Shown in pieces: positions 46,515 through 59,100 of a DNA stretch of 64,000 nucleotides. The DNA lies in the NCBI RefSeq assembly GCF_004337985.1, contig NW_021940918.1:2170001-2234000 (forward strand), given 5' to 3'. Source of the stretch: Pyricularia pennisetigena (lineage: Eukaryota; Ascomycota; Sordariomycetes; Magnaporthales; Pyriculariaceae). The notes under the pieces are model-generated. The model saw nothing but the letters and a program-made list of their open reading frames with translations, did no database searches and was not told the origin of the DNA. A program made the translations under genes and the position numbers. The stretch's first letter is position 1. The number at the start of each line of letters is the position of its first letter.

Positions 46515-47211
46515 AAATAAAGGCGGAAGAAACTACTTGGAGGTGGGGGGGGGGACGGTTTATAATCATGATTTGGTTTTGTAGTTTTTATCTAATTGAG
46601 GCTGTGTTGGGGAAACTACTTTGGAAGGCAGGTGGGATTATGTTTTTTTTTTTTTTTTTTTTGTTTTGTTGTTTCTCCATGCATGCCTAATTCTCACTGA
46701 TACCCATGACTCCCCCTCCCCATATGGGTGTGTTGTCAGTTGGTGTTGCACAGCCTGTGTGGGGTCGCCTACGACCAACAGGGGAATCGCTAATGGTGCC
46801 GCCAAGCCCGGAAGCTGCGGGCAACTACAACTGTATCCATTCATACTCTAAGCCATTGTATATGGCCTCGAAATGGTGGCGAAGTGAGGTCATGTGCAGC
46901 TCTTGTCAGAAAGATTTGAATTTAGGTAAGATCCAGGCTTATGTTTTCTCTACCTTTTTTTTTTATTCCCGAATCATTCAATGGAGACTTGGTTAAATGC
47001 CTTATGAACGAATGGCTTGTATGTATAAATGAATTGAATCGCCGAGATTATCTTTAGCTGGGCTTTTTTCCAAGACGACTACCACCATCCAACTCAGACA
47101 CATGTGTAATTAAACTTACCTCAACAACCAACATCAACTATCCATATCGCTTAAAAATTTCCCTGTAATTGCACAAAAGCTACTCACCAATCAATCCATT
47201 ATACATTAACC
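46515..47211. other. Intergenic region, nothing recognised
   Basis: About 700 bp between two plus-strand genes; it should hold the monooxygenase 3' UTR and the promoter of the next gene. T18 and G9 homopolymers are present. No convincing ORF or RNA. Confidence 0.5.
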
Positions 47212-48418
47212 ATGGGAAGTGCAAAGGAAGCAGAAGCATTGAACAAACCACTCCCGCCTCTCCCCGGGCAATCATCATCAATGCTTGATGTCGGAGAGAG
47301 CTCAAGGGATGTACCATCAGAACCACCACAATATGAAGAAGTGACCAGTCCGGCATCAAGGGCGGCAGCAGCAGTAGCGTTCGCATCTCAAGAATGTCTA
47401 CCGCCGCCACCTCCAGCTCCAGCAACCGACGACCCCTCCGCACTAGACCCACCACCATACGCCGAGGACGCCGGGCTGGTGCAGGACATCCTCATCCCGC
47501 CCGGCACGCTCCGGCTGGCTGACAAGAGCATATTCGCAGCCGAGGCGGCACCCGACGCGGCACCGCTGTACGAGCTCGACCAGGCCATCGGGTTCCAGCG
47601 CACTGCCGCCCTGGCGACCAACAACCTCTCGCGGCTCGAGCACCGCATCAAGCGCGGCTCCGAGGTCGCCACCCGCGTCAGGGCCATCTCGGAGCTGGTG
47701 CAGACGCCGCCCATGCTGGGTCCGACTTTTCCCTTCCACGCCCGCGCCACCATCGCAAAGGCCCACACCCTGGGCTCCCTGGGTCTGGTGGCCGGCCTGG
47801 CCGGCGTGGGCGGCTTCCGTGTCCACCGCGCCGAGGGCAAGGACATGGTGCAGAGGGAGCAGCTTTTTCGAGCTGCCAGGTCGAACAGGAAGCGCGGCGA
47901 CCTGATTGACAGCTATGATTGGTTTGCCGTCGGCGGTTTGGCCCACACGATTATTGTTCCTGAAGACGGCGGCGACGGCGGTGGCGTCGGCAGCAGCAAC
48001 AACAACAGGTCACACCACAGACCGAGTTTGAGCAAGAGTTCCGACGGCGTATTGATCGCGAGGGAGAACACGGAGCCCACCGGCATGCACACGCTCGAGA
48101 TCCTCGTCTCGCTGGACCAGCGGACGCGGGATGCGCTAGTTACTGCATGGTGCCTGCGGCTGTGGAAAGATATTGCCGCTCGTAACAAAGTGAGTAGGGG
48201 TGTCTGGTCCATCATCACCAACCGCGGGTCTTCCATGGTCACATGAAAACAATGACTCCTCGAGAGAGCTGAAGCGCAAGTGGTCATTTGTATGCCCATC
48301 ATTTTGTTTCCTTCAACAAGATGATAAGCTGATTTATGTTGCATTATAGCCTTCCTACGACGTAAAATTCAAGACAGCAGAGACGCTCAAGATTCTAGCA
48401 CGAAACTTTCGTTTCTAA
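47212..48418 (+). CDS. Hypothetical protein with two PPxY motifs
   Basis: Two exons, 47212..48189 and 48350..48418 (160-bp intron, AAA|GTGAGT...TATAG), give 348 aa. The start has a good context (ACCATGG). The N-terminal ~100 residues are disordered and Pro-rich, with LPPLP and two PPxY motifs (PPQY near residue 43, PPPY near residue 82) that could bind WW domains such as those of Rsp5/Nedd4 ligases. The middle and C-terminal part looks folded, with a Gly-rich hydrophobic stretch (LGSLGLVAGLAGVGG, about 185-199), an acidic/Gly/Asn linker (about 250-265) and a final block ending ARNFRF. No signal peptide. I do not recognise the domain. The intact frame and clean splice suggest a real gene. Confidence 0.8.
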
Positions 48419-49501
48419 CGTCTCTTGAGGAAGATGTATATGCAAAAACTGTCTGTCATGGATAGCTTGGACTTGTCCCGGTAATACCAGTGCACCAAAA
48501 AGGTCTTTTTGACGGTCTGAAATTGGCAATCGGGTCAAGTCTTTGCTGGTTTGAGTTCCAGACACACCATATTGGCCAACGTGTGCGGGACCAAGGCGCT
48601 TGCATAGCTGTGCCGTCCAAGTGCCGATGCCTCCCTCCAGCATATACCCTTTGAAATCAATCCACCCAAATTAATCGTTCCGCCAATTAAATGTTTGCCC
48701 GCAATGTAGGAACCGATATAGTTCTTTCTACATTTCCGACTGCATGGCGTCGGCGCGGAGGGGGTTCCTTTTAGATCGCCCTGTTGGTAAATGACCTACG
48801 GGTTATTTAGGTACTGAATAAAGTCAATTCACACTCTCAAACCATATTCGCCTAGCTCAAGGCATGATGCGTCTCTTAGCAGCAGCCCTTATACCGTCAT
48901 CAGATAGATAAAATGGCAAGCATTCCCCTCGGGATACTAATAAAGCCGCCTAGGGCTATATGTCCGGCATCTTCCGGCCCGAGTAAAAACTGGTTGGCCA
49001 GATTTGATGCCAAGCGGGCGCATCCCAGGTCCTCGCGTGGGGGACGGGTAATAAAAAAGAGAAATAAACATGGGTGTCCGGAAGTTCATCCGCATTTGTC
49101 CCAAGATGATCATAGTTGAAGCCCTGCTGGGTATCACGTTGTACTTTCCAAGCCCTCAATCGGCATCATCCATGCGGGAAATGTGCATTCAGAATCTGGA
49201 CGGAGCTTGAATTCGTCCAATGAGCCCCCAGTCCCTCAAACTTCCAGGTCATTTTCGATGGCCCATGCATGTCAATACTTGGCGTGGCATATTTCCCCAC
49301 GATCCGAGGAAAACAGCCATATTATCGTCCCCGGCGTATCGTGTGTACAAGTCGGTACGTCAGTCACTGCAAACTGACATTCGACCATAAATAAAATGAC
49401 GCCCGTCAGCTCACGTCAGGAATAAGCCGTTGCTATCACGATTCATAGGACTCATACTTCTGCTACTAAATCCAGCACTTGTTCCTGTCGCCATAGCTAC
49501 C
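48419..49501. other. Intergenic region, nothing recognised
   Basis: About 1.1 kb between plus-strand genes. The short ORFs on both strands lack recognisable sequence. The region just upstream of 49502 should hold the esterase promoter; an in-frame extension to 49430 has no ATG. Confidence 0.5.
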
Positions 49502-50722
49502 ATGCATATCCAAGCAGCAGTGTCGCTTCTCTTGGCTGCCAAGGCAGCTGCCATGCCCGCGTCGGCCATCTTCGGTCGACAGGGGGCAACCTGTAGTACT
49601 CCGACAAACTATCCCGCCGTCAACGAAAGGCAGCTGCCAGACCCCTGGAAGATGGCCAGCGGAAAGTCCGTCGCATCTGCCGAGGACTGGACCTGTCGTC
49701 AGGCCGAGATGAGCAAGGCCTTGCAGCAGTACGTCCTGGGCGACTACCCGCCCCCTCCGGACTCGGTCACTGCCACGGCCAGCGCGACTGGCCTGAACAT
49801 CCAGATCAAGGTTGGCAGCAACACCAGGGCCATCTCGGTCGGCATCACCAAGCCCACCAATCCGGGCGCCTTGGGAGGTCCGGCCATCATCGGCATCGGC
49901 GGCATCTCGATCCCTGTACCCGCCGGCATTGGCCGTATTAACTTTGGCAACGACGCCTGCGCGTCACAGGCCGGCTCGCAAAGCCACGGGACCGGCTGGT
50001 TCTTCGACCTGCACGGCCGCAGTCACAGCGCAGGGGCCACCACAGCCTGGGCCTGGTGTGTAGGCCGCATCATCGACGCCCTGGAGCAGCTGGGCCCGGC
50101 AGTGACGGGCATCAACACGGCCAGGCTTGGCGTCAGCGGGTGCAGCCGCAACGGCAAGGGCGCCTTCATCGTCGGCGCGCTCGAGAAGCGCATTGCCCTT
50201 ACGATCCCGCAGGAGTCTGGCTCGGGCGGGGCGGCATGCTGGCGGATATCGGACTCTGAAAAGGCCAAGGGCAAGAACATCCAGACGGCGAGCCAGATCG
50301 TCACCGAGAACGCGTGGTTCTCGCCGCGATTCAACTCCTTCACCAGCAGAACGACGACGATCCCGGCGGACCATCACTTCTTAGCAGCTATGGTGGCGCC
50401 GAGGGGCCTGTTCGTCATAGAGAACGACATCGACTGGCTGGGACCCGTGAGTACGACGGCATGTATGAAGGCGGGTAGGGCCATTTACCAGGCCCTCGGC
50501 GTCGGGCCTAGCATGGGGTTTTCGCTGGTCGGTGGTCACCAGCACTGCCAGTTCCCGTCAGCCACGACGGCCAACCTCAACTCTTACATCAACAGGTTTT
50601 TGCTTGGAACGGGCCAAACGAACAATGTAGAAACGAGCAGAGCTACGGTCAATATGGCCGAGTGGACTAGCAACTGGTCCGCAGCGCCACAGATAACCTT
50701 GACGTCGCCTGCACGACATTGA
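49502..50722 (+). CDS. Glucuronoyl esterase, carbohydrate esterase family 15
   Basis: Single exon, 406 aa. I chose ATG 49502 because it opens a clear signal peptide (MHIQAAVSLLLAAKAAAMPA) and the upstream extension lacks an ATG. The mature enzyme begins CSTPTNYPAVNERQLPDPW. The catalytic Ser lies in GCSRNGKGA, the catalytic Glu 23 residues later in PQESGSGG (the same spacing as in characterised CE15 enzymes) and the catalytic His in GGHQHCQFP. CE15 enzymes cleave the ester between lignin alcohols and 4-O-methyl-glucuronic acid of xylan, so this should be a secreted plant-cell-wall-degrading enzyme. There is no cellulose-binding module. Length is normal for the catalytic domain alone. Confidence 0.94.
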   Translation: MHIQAAVSLLLAAKAAAMPASAIFGRQGATCSTPTNYPAVNERQLPDPWKMASGKSVASAEDWTCRQAEMSKALQQYVLGDYPPPPDSVTATASATGLNIQIKVGSNTRAISVGITKPTNPGALGGPAIIGIGGISIPVPAGIGRINFGNDACASQAGSQSHGTGWFFDLHGRSHSAGATTAWAWCVGRIIDALEQLGPAVTGINTARLGVSGCSRNGKGAFIVGALEKRIALTIPQESGSGGAACWRISDSEKAKGKNIQTASQIVTENAWFSPRFNSFTSRTTTIPADHHFLAAMVAPRGLFVIENDIDWLGPVSTTACMKAGRAIYQALGVGPSMGFSLVGGHQHCQFPSATTANLNSYINRFLLGTGQTNNVETSRATVNMAEWTSNWSAAPQITLTSPARH

Positions 50723-51169
50723 GACCAGTTGTAGCATCCATTGCGTACTCGTCTGTGGTTTTGTTGTCTTGAAATTTGACCAGTATAATGACGTGTGCAG
50801 CGCGATCGATTGCTATGTTAGCCCGCTGTCAAATGTGACTGTTTTCTGTTAGAAAAATATTTCGTCAATAGGCCTTTTCAAAGAGTTAGTGAACAATGCA
50901 GGTTAGGAGGTCCCACTTAGGCATAATGAAGGTTGCGCGCCTGGTCTTCCACGGTTCGTGCCCCACCTACTTCAGTCAAATCCCACCCGCCCACTTTCAC
51001 CAAAGGCGGTAAGTCAATTCGAACGCGATCCATCCACGGCAGAAAAAAAAAAGTTCAGGGACTGAGCTGCGCCAGATGCTTCATGAGAACGGCCACTGGT
51101 GAGCCAAGGTGAACGGAGTTTCAGCATAAACACCCACCCTTTAAAGACAAAGAAAGAAAAAAAAAAAAA
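50723..51169. other. Short intergenic region
   Basis: 447 bp between the esterase stop and UTP15. Holds the esterase 3' UTR and UTP15 promoter; an A15 run directly precedes the UTP15 ATG. Nothing else recognised. Confidence 0.5.
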
Positions 51170-52846
51170 ATGGCGGCCGAAGTTGTGCCATTACAGCAGC
51201 TCAAGCTGCCCGCGGGTCCATCGCCCGTGACGGCTGAGCAGAAATACTGGAAGTCGTTCACCAACCAAAAGTCGCACACCTCGACAGCGTCATGGCCCGT
51301 CACCCACATCAGCTTCCCCGCGCCCATGGCCGGGGGATACTCGTCAGCAACCTCGACTACGGCCGTCAAGAACAACGATGTCTTCGCCGTCACCGCTGGT
51401 CCCCGAGTCGACGTCTACAGCATACGGCGCCGTGAGCCCCTCAAGACCATCAGCCACTTCGACACCGCTGCACGTTCCGGCGAGATCCGACCCGATGGCC
51501 GAGTTTTGTTGGCCGGTGAGGACTCGGGAAGGATGCAGGTCTTTGATGTCGCTGGGTCAACTCGTGCGGCCCTCAGGACTTGGAACATACATAAACAGCC
51601 CGTCTGGGTCACCAAGTGGTCGCCGAGACCTGGCGATCTGACGACACTCATGAGCTGCTCCGATGACAAGACGGTTCGCCTCTGGGACCTCCCGTCGGCC
51701 GACCCGACAAGAACATTTGTTGGCCACCAAGACTACGTGCGCAGTGGTGCCTTCATGACGGGTCCCGCTGCCACAGGGAGCGGCAATATTCTCGTCACCG
51801 GCTCTTATGACTCGACCGTGCGGCTTTGGGACGCCCGTGTTCCAGGTCCGGCAGTCCTCACCTTTCAACACACGGCGCCGATCGAGGCGGTTCTACCTTT
51901 GCCGTCGGGGACCACGATCCTCGCCGCGTCAGGAAACTCTATCTCCGTCCTCGACGTCGTGCACGCCCGGCCCCTGCGCACGATAACCAACCACCAAAAG
52001 ACGGTTACCTCACTCTGCCTAGCCAGCAACGGCCGCCGAGTCTTGTCGGGTGGCCTCGACGGGCACGTCAAGGTCTATGACGCCGAGTCAGGCGGCTGGA
52101 ACGTCGTCGCCAGCACAAAGTACCCCTCCCCCGTCACGTCGCTGTCTGTCATCTCTGCCGGTGCCAACGCGGCAGACCGCCACCTGGCCGTCGGCATGGC
52201 GTCGGGCCTGCTCAATATCCGCACGCGCCTGACTGGCGCCGCCGCCGACCGTGAGCGTGAGCTTGAGGTCGCCCGCACCATGACCGAAGTGTCGGACCTG
52301 CGTGCCATGGACGCCGCGCGCGACAAGAGGAAGCGTGCCGCCCAGCACTCGCTCGCCCTGGACAAGGCCGGCCTGGGCGCCGACTTTGTCATCGACGCTA
52401 CGGGCGGTAAGGGACGCAAGACCCGCGCCGCCAAGGAGCCCAGGTGGCAGAAGGACCTGAGGCACCAGAGGTACCGGCAGGCACTGGACCGCGTCCTCGA
52501 CGTCACGTCCCCGGAACACTCGCGCATGGCCGTGCTGACGCTGCTGACGGCCCTGCGACATCGTAGCGCCCTCGTGCACGCCCTCGAGGGTCGCGACGAG
52601 GAGACGGTCCAACCCATCCTGGCCTGGGTCACCCGCCACGTCGTCGACCCGCGCTACGTCTCGGTCTGCGTCGACGTCGGCCTCCACCTCCTGGACCTGT
52701 ACGCAGAGTATGCCGACAGGTCCCCCGAGCTCGAGCAGGGATTCCGCATGCTCAGGGGCCAGGTGACCAAAGAGGTCGAGAGGGCGCAGATGGCTTGTCA
52801 GACTGGTGGCATGCTGGAGACCTTGATGGTGAGCTCCGAGGCATGA
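51170..52846 (+). CDS. UTP15: UTP15, U3 snoRNP-associated WD40 protein
   Basis: Single exon, 558 aa. The N-terminus (QQLKLPAGPSPVTAEQKYWKSF) is typical of UTP15. Residues about 70-345 form WD40 repeats, seen as SCSDDKTVRLWD, TGSYDSTVRLWD and SGGLDGHVKVYD. Residues about 395-545 correspond to the helical UTP15 C-terminal domain (RHQRYRQALDRVLD; HRSALVHALEGRDEETVQPILAW). It belongs to the t-UTP/UTP-A subcomplex of the small-subunit processome in the nucleolus, needed for pre-18S processing. Length and domain order match the family. It is an essential housekeeping gene, convergent with the phosphatase gene. Confidence 0.95.
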   Translation: MAAEVVPLQQLKLPAGPSPVTAEQKYWKSFTNQKSHTSTASWPVTHISFPAPMAGGYSSATSTTAVKNNDVFAVTAGPRVDVYSIRRREPLKTISHFDTAARSGEIRPDGRVLLAGEDSGRMQVFDVAGSTRAALRTWNIHKQPVWVTKWSPRPGDLTTLMSCSDDKTVRLWDLPSADPTRTFVGHQDYVRSGAFMTGPAATGSGNILVTGSYDSTVRLWDARVPGPAVLTFQHTAPIEAVLPLPSGTTILAASGNSISVLDVVHARPLRTITNHQKTVTSLCLASNGRRVLSGGLDGHVKVYDAESGGWNVVASTKYPSPVTSLSVISAGANAADRHLAVGMASGLLNIRTRLTGAAADRERELEVARTMTEVSDLRAMDAARDKRKRAAQHSLALDKAGLGADFVIDATGGKGRKTRAAKEPRWQKDLRHQRYRQALDRVLDVTSPEHSRMAVLTLLTALRHRSALVHALEGRDEETVQPILAWVTRHVVDPRYVSVCVDVGLHLLDLYAEYADRSPELEQGFRMLRGQVTKEVERAQMACQTGGMLETLMVSSEA

Positions 52847-53958
52847 GAGAAAAACTTGATGGCTCGACTGTTGCTACAGGCTGAGACATTGAATTTTTTG
52901 TCTTTTTTTTTGAATCTCAAAGTTTGGTCGGCTCACCAAGTAGCTACGGGACGGTATATGGGCGTGTGGTGTATACCCCTTTTTGTGTTCGGAATCTCTG
53001 TGAAAGGGGTTTGCTATTTTTCGAGGGATCCCTTGGTGATTGCTCATTTTTGCATTGCGTCGGCGTACGGTTTGTCTAAAAAAGCACAAGATAAAAAATA
53101 AAGGTGGATTCTTAGTTTAATCTTTCCAAGAAAAAAAAAAAGAAAGAAAGAAGAAAAAAAAAAAGAAAAAGAGACCAAAATCCGTCGTGCGTTAAAACAA
53201 AGCCATCATAACACAACCCAAGCTTACGAACATAAAACATATGCGGACAATGTCTAGGGACAAGCTAGCGTCACGAACGACACCAAGTCCCAAGGCCTGA
53301 AAGCCAGTATAGAATGCCGCACGGGTCCATAAGTCAGCCATTGCTTGCAGACCACCTTATCAAGGCAAATCTTGTCATAGTTGCAGTTATACTTGAAGTT
53401 GTGGAAGAAGAAGAAAAACCCCGTATCGAGTCATGAATATCGCCAACAATACATTCGTAAGAAAATCCGTTCCCATAAACTCCACAAAGATATTCCCCAG
53501 TAAATACCCAAACAGGATGAACTAACACAAGAGGAAAAGAACTAACAAACAAGAAATCATAAAGCCGAGGGATAGATTGAGAAGGCAAGACACTTCCACA
53601 CGCCCCCATGCTTTCCTCGAGATTCCTTCAGAATCATATACAAACACTTGTTAGCCACGCCGTGATAGCGAGTGTCATCTCTCTCTGCCCAAAGATAGAG
53701 CAACAAGAAAGCAAAGGAGCTCCAGATTCCGTCGGTTAGTTCGGCCAAACGAAACGAAGAAACCCCAGAAAAGAAGAAGAGGAGTTTTTTTCGTGAAGCA
53801 TTTTTTCTCGTATCGTCGTTAAGCACACAACCACAACAACGAGAGAGCTACTGCTTCTGTTTAACATGGGCTCAGAAAATGGCCCGTTCACTTTTACGTT
53901 TCGGGTGAAGATGAGAAGGGGGCGCGCGCAAAACGCATCCTCCTAAACAAACTTAAAA
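52847..53958. other. Convergent intergenic region (UTP15 / phosphatase 3' ends)
   Basis: About 1.1 kb containing both 3' UTRs. A purine-rich low-complexity stretch lies at about 53131-53173. No convincing ORF. Confidence 0.5.
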
Positions 53959-56148
53959 TTATCGAGCGTAGGGCCGGTTCATGAGAGCGATCTCGCGTGT
54001 GATCTCGCTCCACTCGAGTTCGCGCCGGATCTCGCCGTTCCAGTGCAGCTGCAACAGCTCCTCCCACTTGAGAAGCTCGTAGGCGAAGCGGAGGTGTGGC
54101 TGGATAATAACGTTCAGGCGGCGCGCGCGAACAAAGCTGTACGCCCGCGGTACTGAAAGTTTCAGCTCCTTCATGACTTCGGCGATGCAGATTGTCGCGC
54201 TGCGTGACACTCCCACACGGCAGTGGACGAGGGTCGCTGTACCATTGCGGCGGCCGCGTTCTGTGGATCGCAAGAAGAAAAAAAGAAACCACCCGTTAGT
54301 TTAAATAAGTGACAAGAGGGGTTTATGGGGCTCTGAAGTAGAGGACTTACCGATGAACTCCAAACAACGCTGGAACTCGCACGTAAGAGGGTCGATCCCG
54401 TTGTCTTGAACGTTCTCGACGATACAGACATTCTCTGGTCCCCATTGTTCCAGCTCACCATCACGCCACATTGCCGTCTCTCCAACACTCAAGATCTGGC
54501 CGATACCTAGTTCTCGCAGAAGATCGGGGTTGTTTGCGTGACCGAGGTTCCCCAGATACATATAGTCCAAGATCCTACTTGGCAAAGACCCATCGAGTCC
54601 GGCTAGCCACTTCGGTTCGTTCCGTTCGCTCTTCAACATTGCAGTCATTTCTGCTAAGCTGGTGGTCTCTGCATGAACAGGAGACGCAGACAACAACCGG
54701 GGTGCTATAGCTGTTAAAAGGGCAACGTCTGTCGGGTATGCAAAGAAGTTTCGCTTCTTGACCGTGTGCAAGTGCAGCCACGCTTCGGGAACCGGCATCC
54801 CCGTCGCGTAGCTGACATAGGCGATAGCAAGCATGGTCGACTCGGTGTACCCGTCCTGACAGTGGATGAGAATCTTTCGGGGTGGAAACCTTGACTGGCT
54901 ACTGGCCCCTGTCATAGCTTCATCGTCATCGATATCGACTGGATCCGGGCAGGTTCCTTGAGCAAGATGGTAAAGCCATTTGCATGTGTCCAGAATGCCG
55001 TCAGCCTCAGCCTGGGACCAAGTTGGCGGCAGGATAGATCCTGATGATGGGAAATCCAGAAAGACCTGTTGTATTACCTCATCAGGCACTCCGACGAGCG
55101 CCTGGAGGCAGACTGGGCTCAGTTGTCCCATGTCGTTGCACTCTATGAAAACGTCGTAGTCCTGATCCTCACCCGTAGATGGGTCAGGTGTTGGGCCGAG
55201 AAAGACATTTGGTGCAATCTCAGAAGCCTTGGTCATGGCATACATCTCCTTCCTCTCCTGAGTAAAGATATCGACGACTCTGCCGGTCAAGCGGCCGCTG
55301 GAATCAACAGCCACTATCTCTGGGTGATTCTTCTCGAAGCTGGAAAAGCGTGAAAGACACACAAAGGTGTTGTACTCGGGGAGTGCGAGATCGCCTTGGT
55401 CTATATGCTTCTGGCGCCAAGCTTGCTGTGCATTGGCTATGTCCCAGGCGACCTTGCGCACCAGGGGTTCGTCATCGCCGTACACTACTATGTCTGAAGT
55501 CATGGCTGTTTTTGCCGACTGAATCTGAAAGTTGCGGACAGAAAAGCCGTCCTTGGGATCAACGTCAATGAACTCGGCGGCGTCGCTCTGCAGAAATTCT
55601 TGAGGAGCAATGGCTCCCTTGAGCCGCGAGGTGCTGAGGTCACCGTCGGCCTTGACGAGTGTCACGCTACGCAGACAATGCGGCGTCCGGCGTAGAGAAC
55701 GGCGGCGCTGGACAAAGAATGCCTGCTGGATGTGGTTCTGGGGGTGCAGGCCGTGCAGCCATGGGAAGACTGCGGAAGGGTCTGGCAACGGTTGTCTTGC
55801 AATGTGATCCAGAGCATTGGCTATGTCTCTGGGTGTGAGCTGGTAGACAACGAGACTACCACCATCGGCGGACCCCAAGCGTGGGAAGGCATCGGGAGGG
55901 AACAGTATCGATTGAGAGGATTCGCTGACGGCAGTTTGGTCGGAATCGAGTGACTCGGGCGTTGGCGGGTGGTTATCGTGAGGGTGAGGAGCGGATCTTG
56001 GGACGGGACCCGGAGGGCATACTGGTAGATGTTTGTTCGGTACTGGATTCGCGTTGATGCTGTCTATGGCAATGGAAGACGAGCTCAGGGAAAGACCCGA
56101 GGAGGCTCGGTGGGCAGGGATTGGACGGGGGAGAGCAATGGTAGCCAT
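53959..56148 (-). CDS. PPS1: Dual-specificity protein phosphatase, PPS1-like
   Basis: Two exons, complement(53959..54260, 54351..56148), 90-bp intron, 699 aa. I start at ATG 56148 (MATIALPRPIPAH); the frame is open to 56238 but without an ATG. The N-terminal half carries the conserved PPS1 region (LTPRDIANALDHIARQPLP, HIQQAFFVQRRRSLRRTP). A first phosphatase-like loop, HCQDGYTES (near residue 428), has the Cys but Glu where CX5R needs Arg, so it is probably inactive. The C-terminal loop HCRVGVSRSAT (near residue 612, exon 2) is a complete HCX5R dual-specificity site. In yeast PPS1 acts in S-phase/DNA replication control; that role here is by homology. Exon 2 completes the catalytic domain, which supports the splice. 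Confidence 0.92.
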
Positions 56149-59100
56149 GGCATTCGCTGCTGCGTCGCACACACTGTCGTTGGAAGGTTTGATTGCCAAA
56201 AGAGCGACGAGCGACTCGAGGTCATGCCCTTTAGCCAAAGCGATGCAGAACGATCTGCTGATGGTAAGTGTTTGTATAGTATAGCGACAACCGGTATTCG
56301 TGTCGTTTGCGGTCGGATTTGATGTGGATAAAATGATGTTATGCCTATCGGACTAGACTAGAAACTGGTTGTCGACAGGGACGAGATGAGACTCTGCGTT
56401 TCGCAACGAGTGCTTGTCTGTGCCCGTATGAGAATAGAAGCCTTTGTGGGGAACTAGTTCAAAGCAAAGCAATGTCTGTCGCTTCGTCGTTCTGCAGAGA
56501 CGTCAACCTTGGGATGATTAAGATTTCCTGCCTGCGCACCAACCAGTCATATATTGATACGGTGATCTCGTTATACGAATGTAAGTTAATTGAAAATGAT
56601 AGGGAAAAAAAACTCGAGAATTACCAAACCAGAAGTAAGTAAGTGTCTAGACCACAACTGCCTCTACACCTTAGGTAGATATCGGGATCTTGATCTGGGG
56701 GGTGACCTTCAGTGGACCAAGGTTACTTCGAGCTAGGGATTAACACCCCTGTCCGATAGATAACTGAATTAATTGCCTTTAGGATGGATGCTAGGCCTAG
56801 TCTTTGTTTCTTTGGACGCCAACAAATCAGGGGTCAGCTTTGCCGTTCAGGGGGTCACAAGTTTTGTTTGGTCCAGCGACGGCGGGGAAGATAAAGACGA
56901 GTAGGAATTTGGTCCGGGTGATTGATGATTTATTGACTTGATTTTGGTCGGGCTTGCTTGGTTGAGCTTTTGCTTTACCAAGTTGGATACCTATCTACCC
57001 AGCCTGCCAGTCTGCTATGACACCATATCGCAAACGTGAGAGATAACCAGTATTAGTCGCATTTCCCCCATCTTGTCGTTCCATTCCCCTTTCTGACAGT
57101 GGAGGCCGGGCATCGCTGCCTGTACAGTAGTAGCTTGCTATTTGCCGCTCTCACACAATCTGTGCGGGGCCTCTGGGGTTTGATGGACTTGGGGGTGGAG
57201 GGGTAAAGGACCCTGCAAGCCAATAGCGTCCCAAGCCGGGGCTCCAATGTGGTAAGGACGGGAGAGGCGGTGCAGCGCTAACGCTGTTTTTGTTTGGATC
57301 AGAAATGCTCGAAGCTTTTCGTGATGCAGGGCTAAGGCCAGTTGGTTGCTGTGTGTTCGCCATGCATGCATGCCGTTGCGTCGTAATAACAACAGCAAGA
57401 ATGTAACGAGGAGGGAGAGACTAAGTTATTAGGTTAGGCGTGCTAGGGGGCACCCCGCTTGGAATTCATTTCGGCGGCCATTCTGCCCACGCGTTCAAAG
57501 CCAACAACGGTCCTGGAGCCAGTGCAACAGCAGGAGCTGGGTTTGAGAGTCGGAAAAGCCAGTAGTGAAGCGCAACAAATGCAATATCCTAGCTAGTAAA
57601 TCGCGAACATCCAGCTCAGGTCTTCAAATTACAAATCATGGCAATCATTCTCAAAATTTCATGGTGCCATGTCGTGCCATGGTCGAAACAACTGACGAGG
57701 CAAATGGGCAGTTTGGATAGGTTCGACAGGGGTGTTACCCAACTGCAGCTGAGCGGAGTCTGTCACAAATGTCCCGCTGGTGTGACCGAGTTGCGGGGGT
57801 GGGTCATGGTCAATGCTTCCGTTCCGGTTGCCCTACGGAGTAAACCACGAAGCTCCCTGTTGAATGGATTGGTGTTTGAATCAGTTCCAGGCTTCTAAGG
57901 TATGCTATGCTACTCTTTGAACTCTACGCGCTGCTGAAAAGATTGTTTCAGATGGCCCATATTCAACTCGGCGGCGATTTGTCTGTCGGCGTTGGGGATT
58001 TTCATGCTTTAAGCTGCCGCAAATCTACTAACTGTAAGGTTTCAAAGCACACACCAGGGAACTTGTTATCCTAGAACTCAGCTGGCTTGCCCGCCAAGCC
58101 GCAGCTATCTTTGAGGTACCTCAGCAACCAGAGATTAGACTCCGTCATCCGTATAAACATCTATCTGTACCCATAGTGCATCAACCCCTTCCACTTCAAA
58201 TTCCAGACTAGACTAGATTCTACGCCTACATAGTAGTTCTGATACTTCCAGCGCTTTGGAGCCCCACCCTGAGCTGGTATGCGCCGTGCATCCCGTTTGC
58301 GACCGACCTTGCTATCGACGGCTAGTCAACCTGAAATCATGGCAGTAATCGGTCGGCCGGCCCCGGTTGAGACGCAAGTTCTACAACCGGCTTCCTACGA
58401 CCCGAGCCGGATCCGAAAGCCTTTGTTTAGTTTCACATGTGGCGACATACTCGGACAGGCGATACGTTAGGACCAACACCAGTTGCGGTGTAGAAAACCA
58501 CGATGAAGCAAGGTGCGTCATATGCATTTTGATTTCACAAGCTTCGCCTTCTCTAGAGGTTTGATATGAAACATTTCGGTCGCCAGACGTAATAGGCATG
58601 GTATGATATTCATAATATGGCCCAAGTCATAATTACTGGGCACAATTTAAACAACGAATCTGGGAGTCCAGTTCATGCTTGATTTATACATGAATCTGAA
58701 ATACATCTAGACCCATATATAAGCAAGGAGTTTAGGTAGCTAAGGTAGGGAAGGAGCATACAAGAGAAACACAAAGAAAACAAGATGCCGAATTAATGCT
58801 ACTGTATCGCCGTTGTGTTTACTCTGGACCTTGCCTGCTCTGATGTACGACCCAGTTTTATTCAGTTCAAGCTTTCAAATGACCCACCCCTATGGATCGC
58901 CAACGTCATCGCACGAGCGATTTTGCTTACCCAGCCAGGCAGAAACCGTGACTTGGGTCACGGTATCATCTTAGAGCTTAAGAAGTACGTGACGAACAAA
59001 GCACAGCATCAGCGGACAATGGCAACACATTCTGCTGGTCAAAAAAATTGCGTACCTTGATCTAGAGCCAAAAGCCTCAGACACCTGCAGGCAGCCTTCC

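Noticed and set aside
49430..49501. Upstream extension of the CE15 esterase
   Set aside because: The extended frame starts with TTG, not ATG; ATG 49502 opens a clear signal peptide in a good context.
56149..56238. N-terminal 30-residue extension of the PPS1-like phosphatase
   Set aside because: The extension begins at TTG with no in-frame ATG; ATG 56148 gives a plausible start. A spliced upstream exon remains possible but is not shown.
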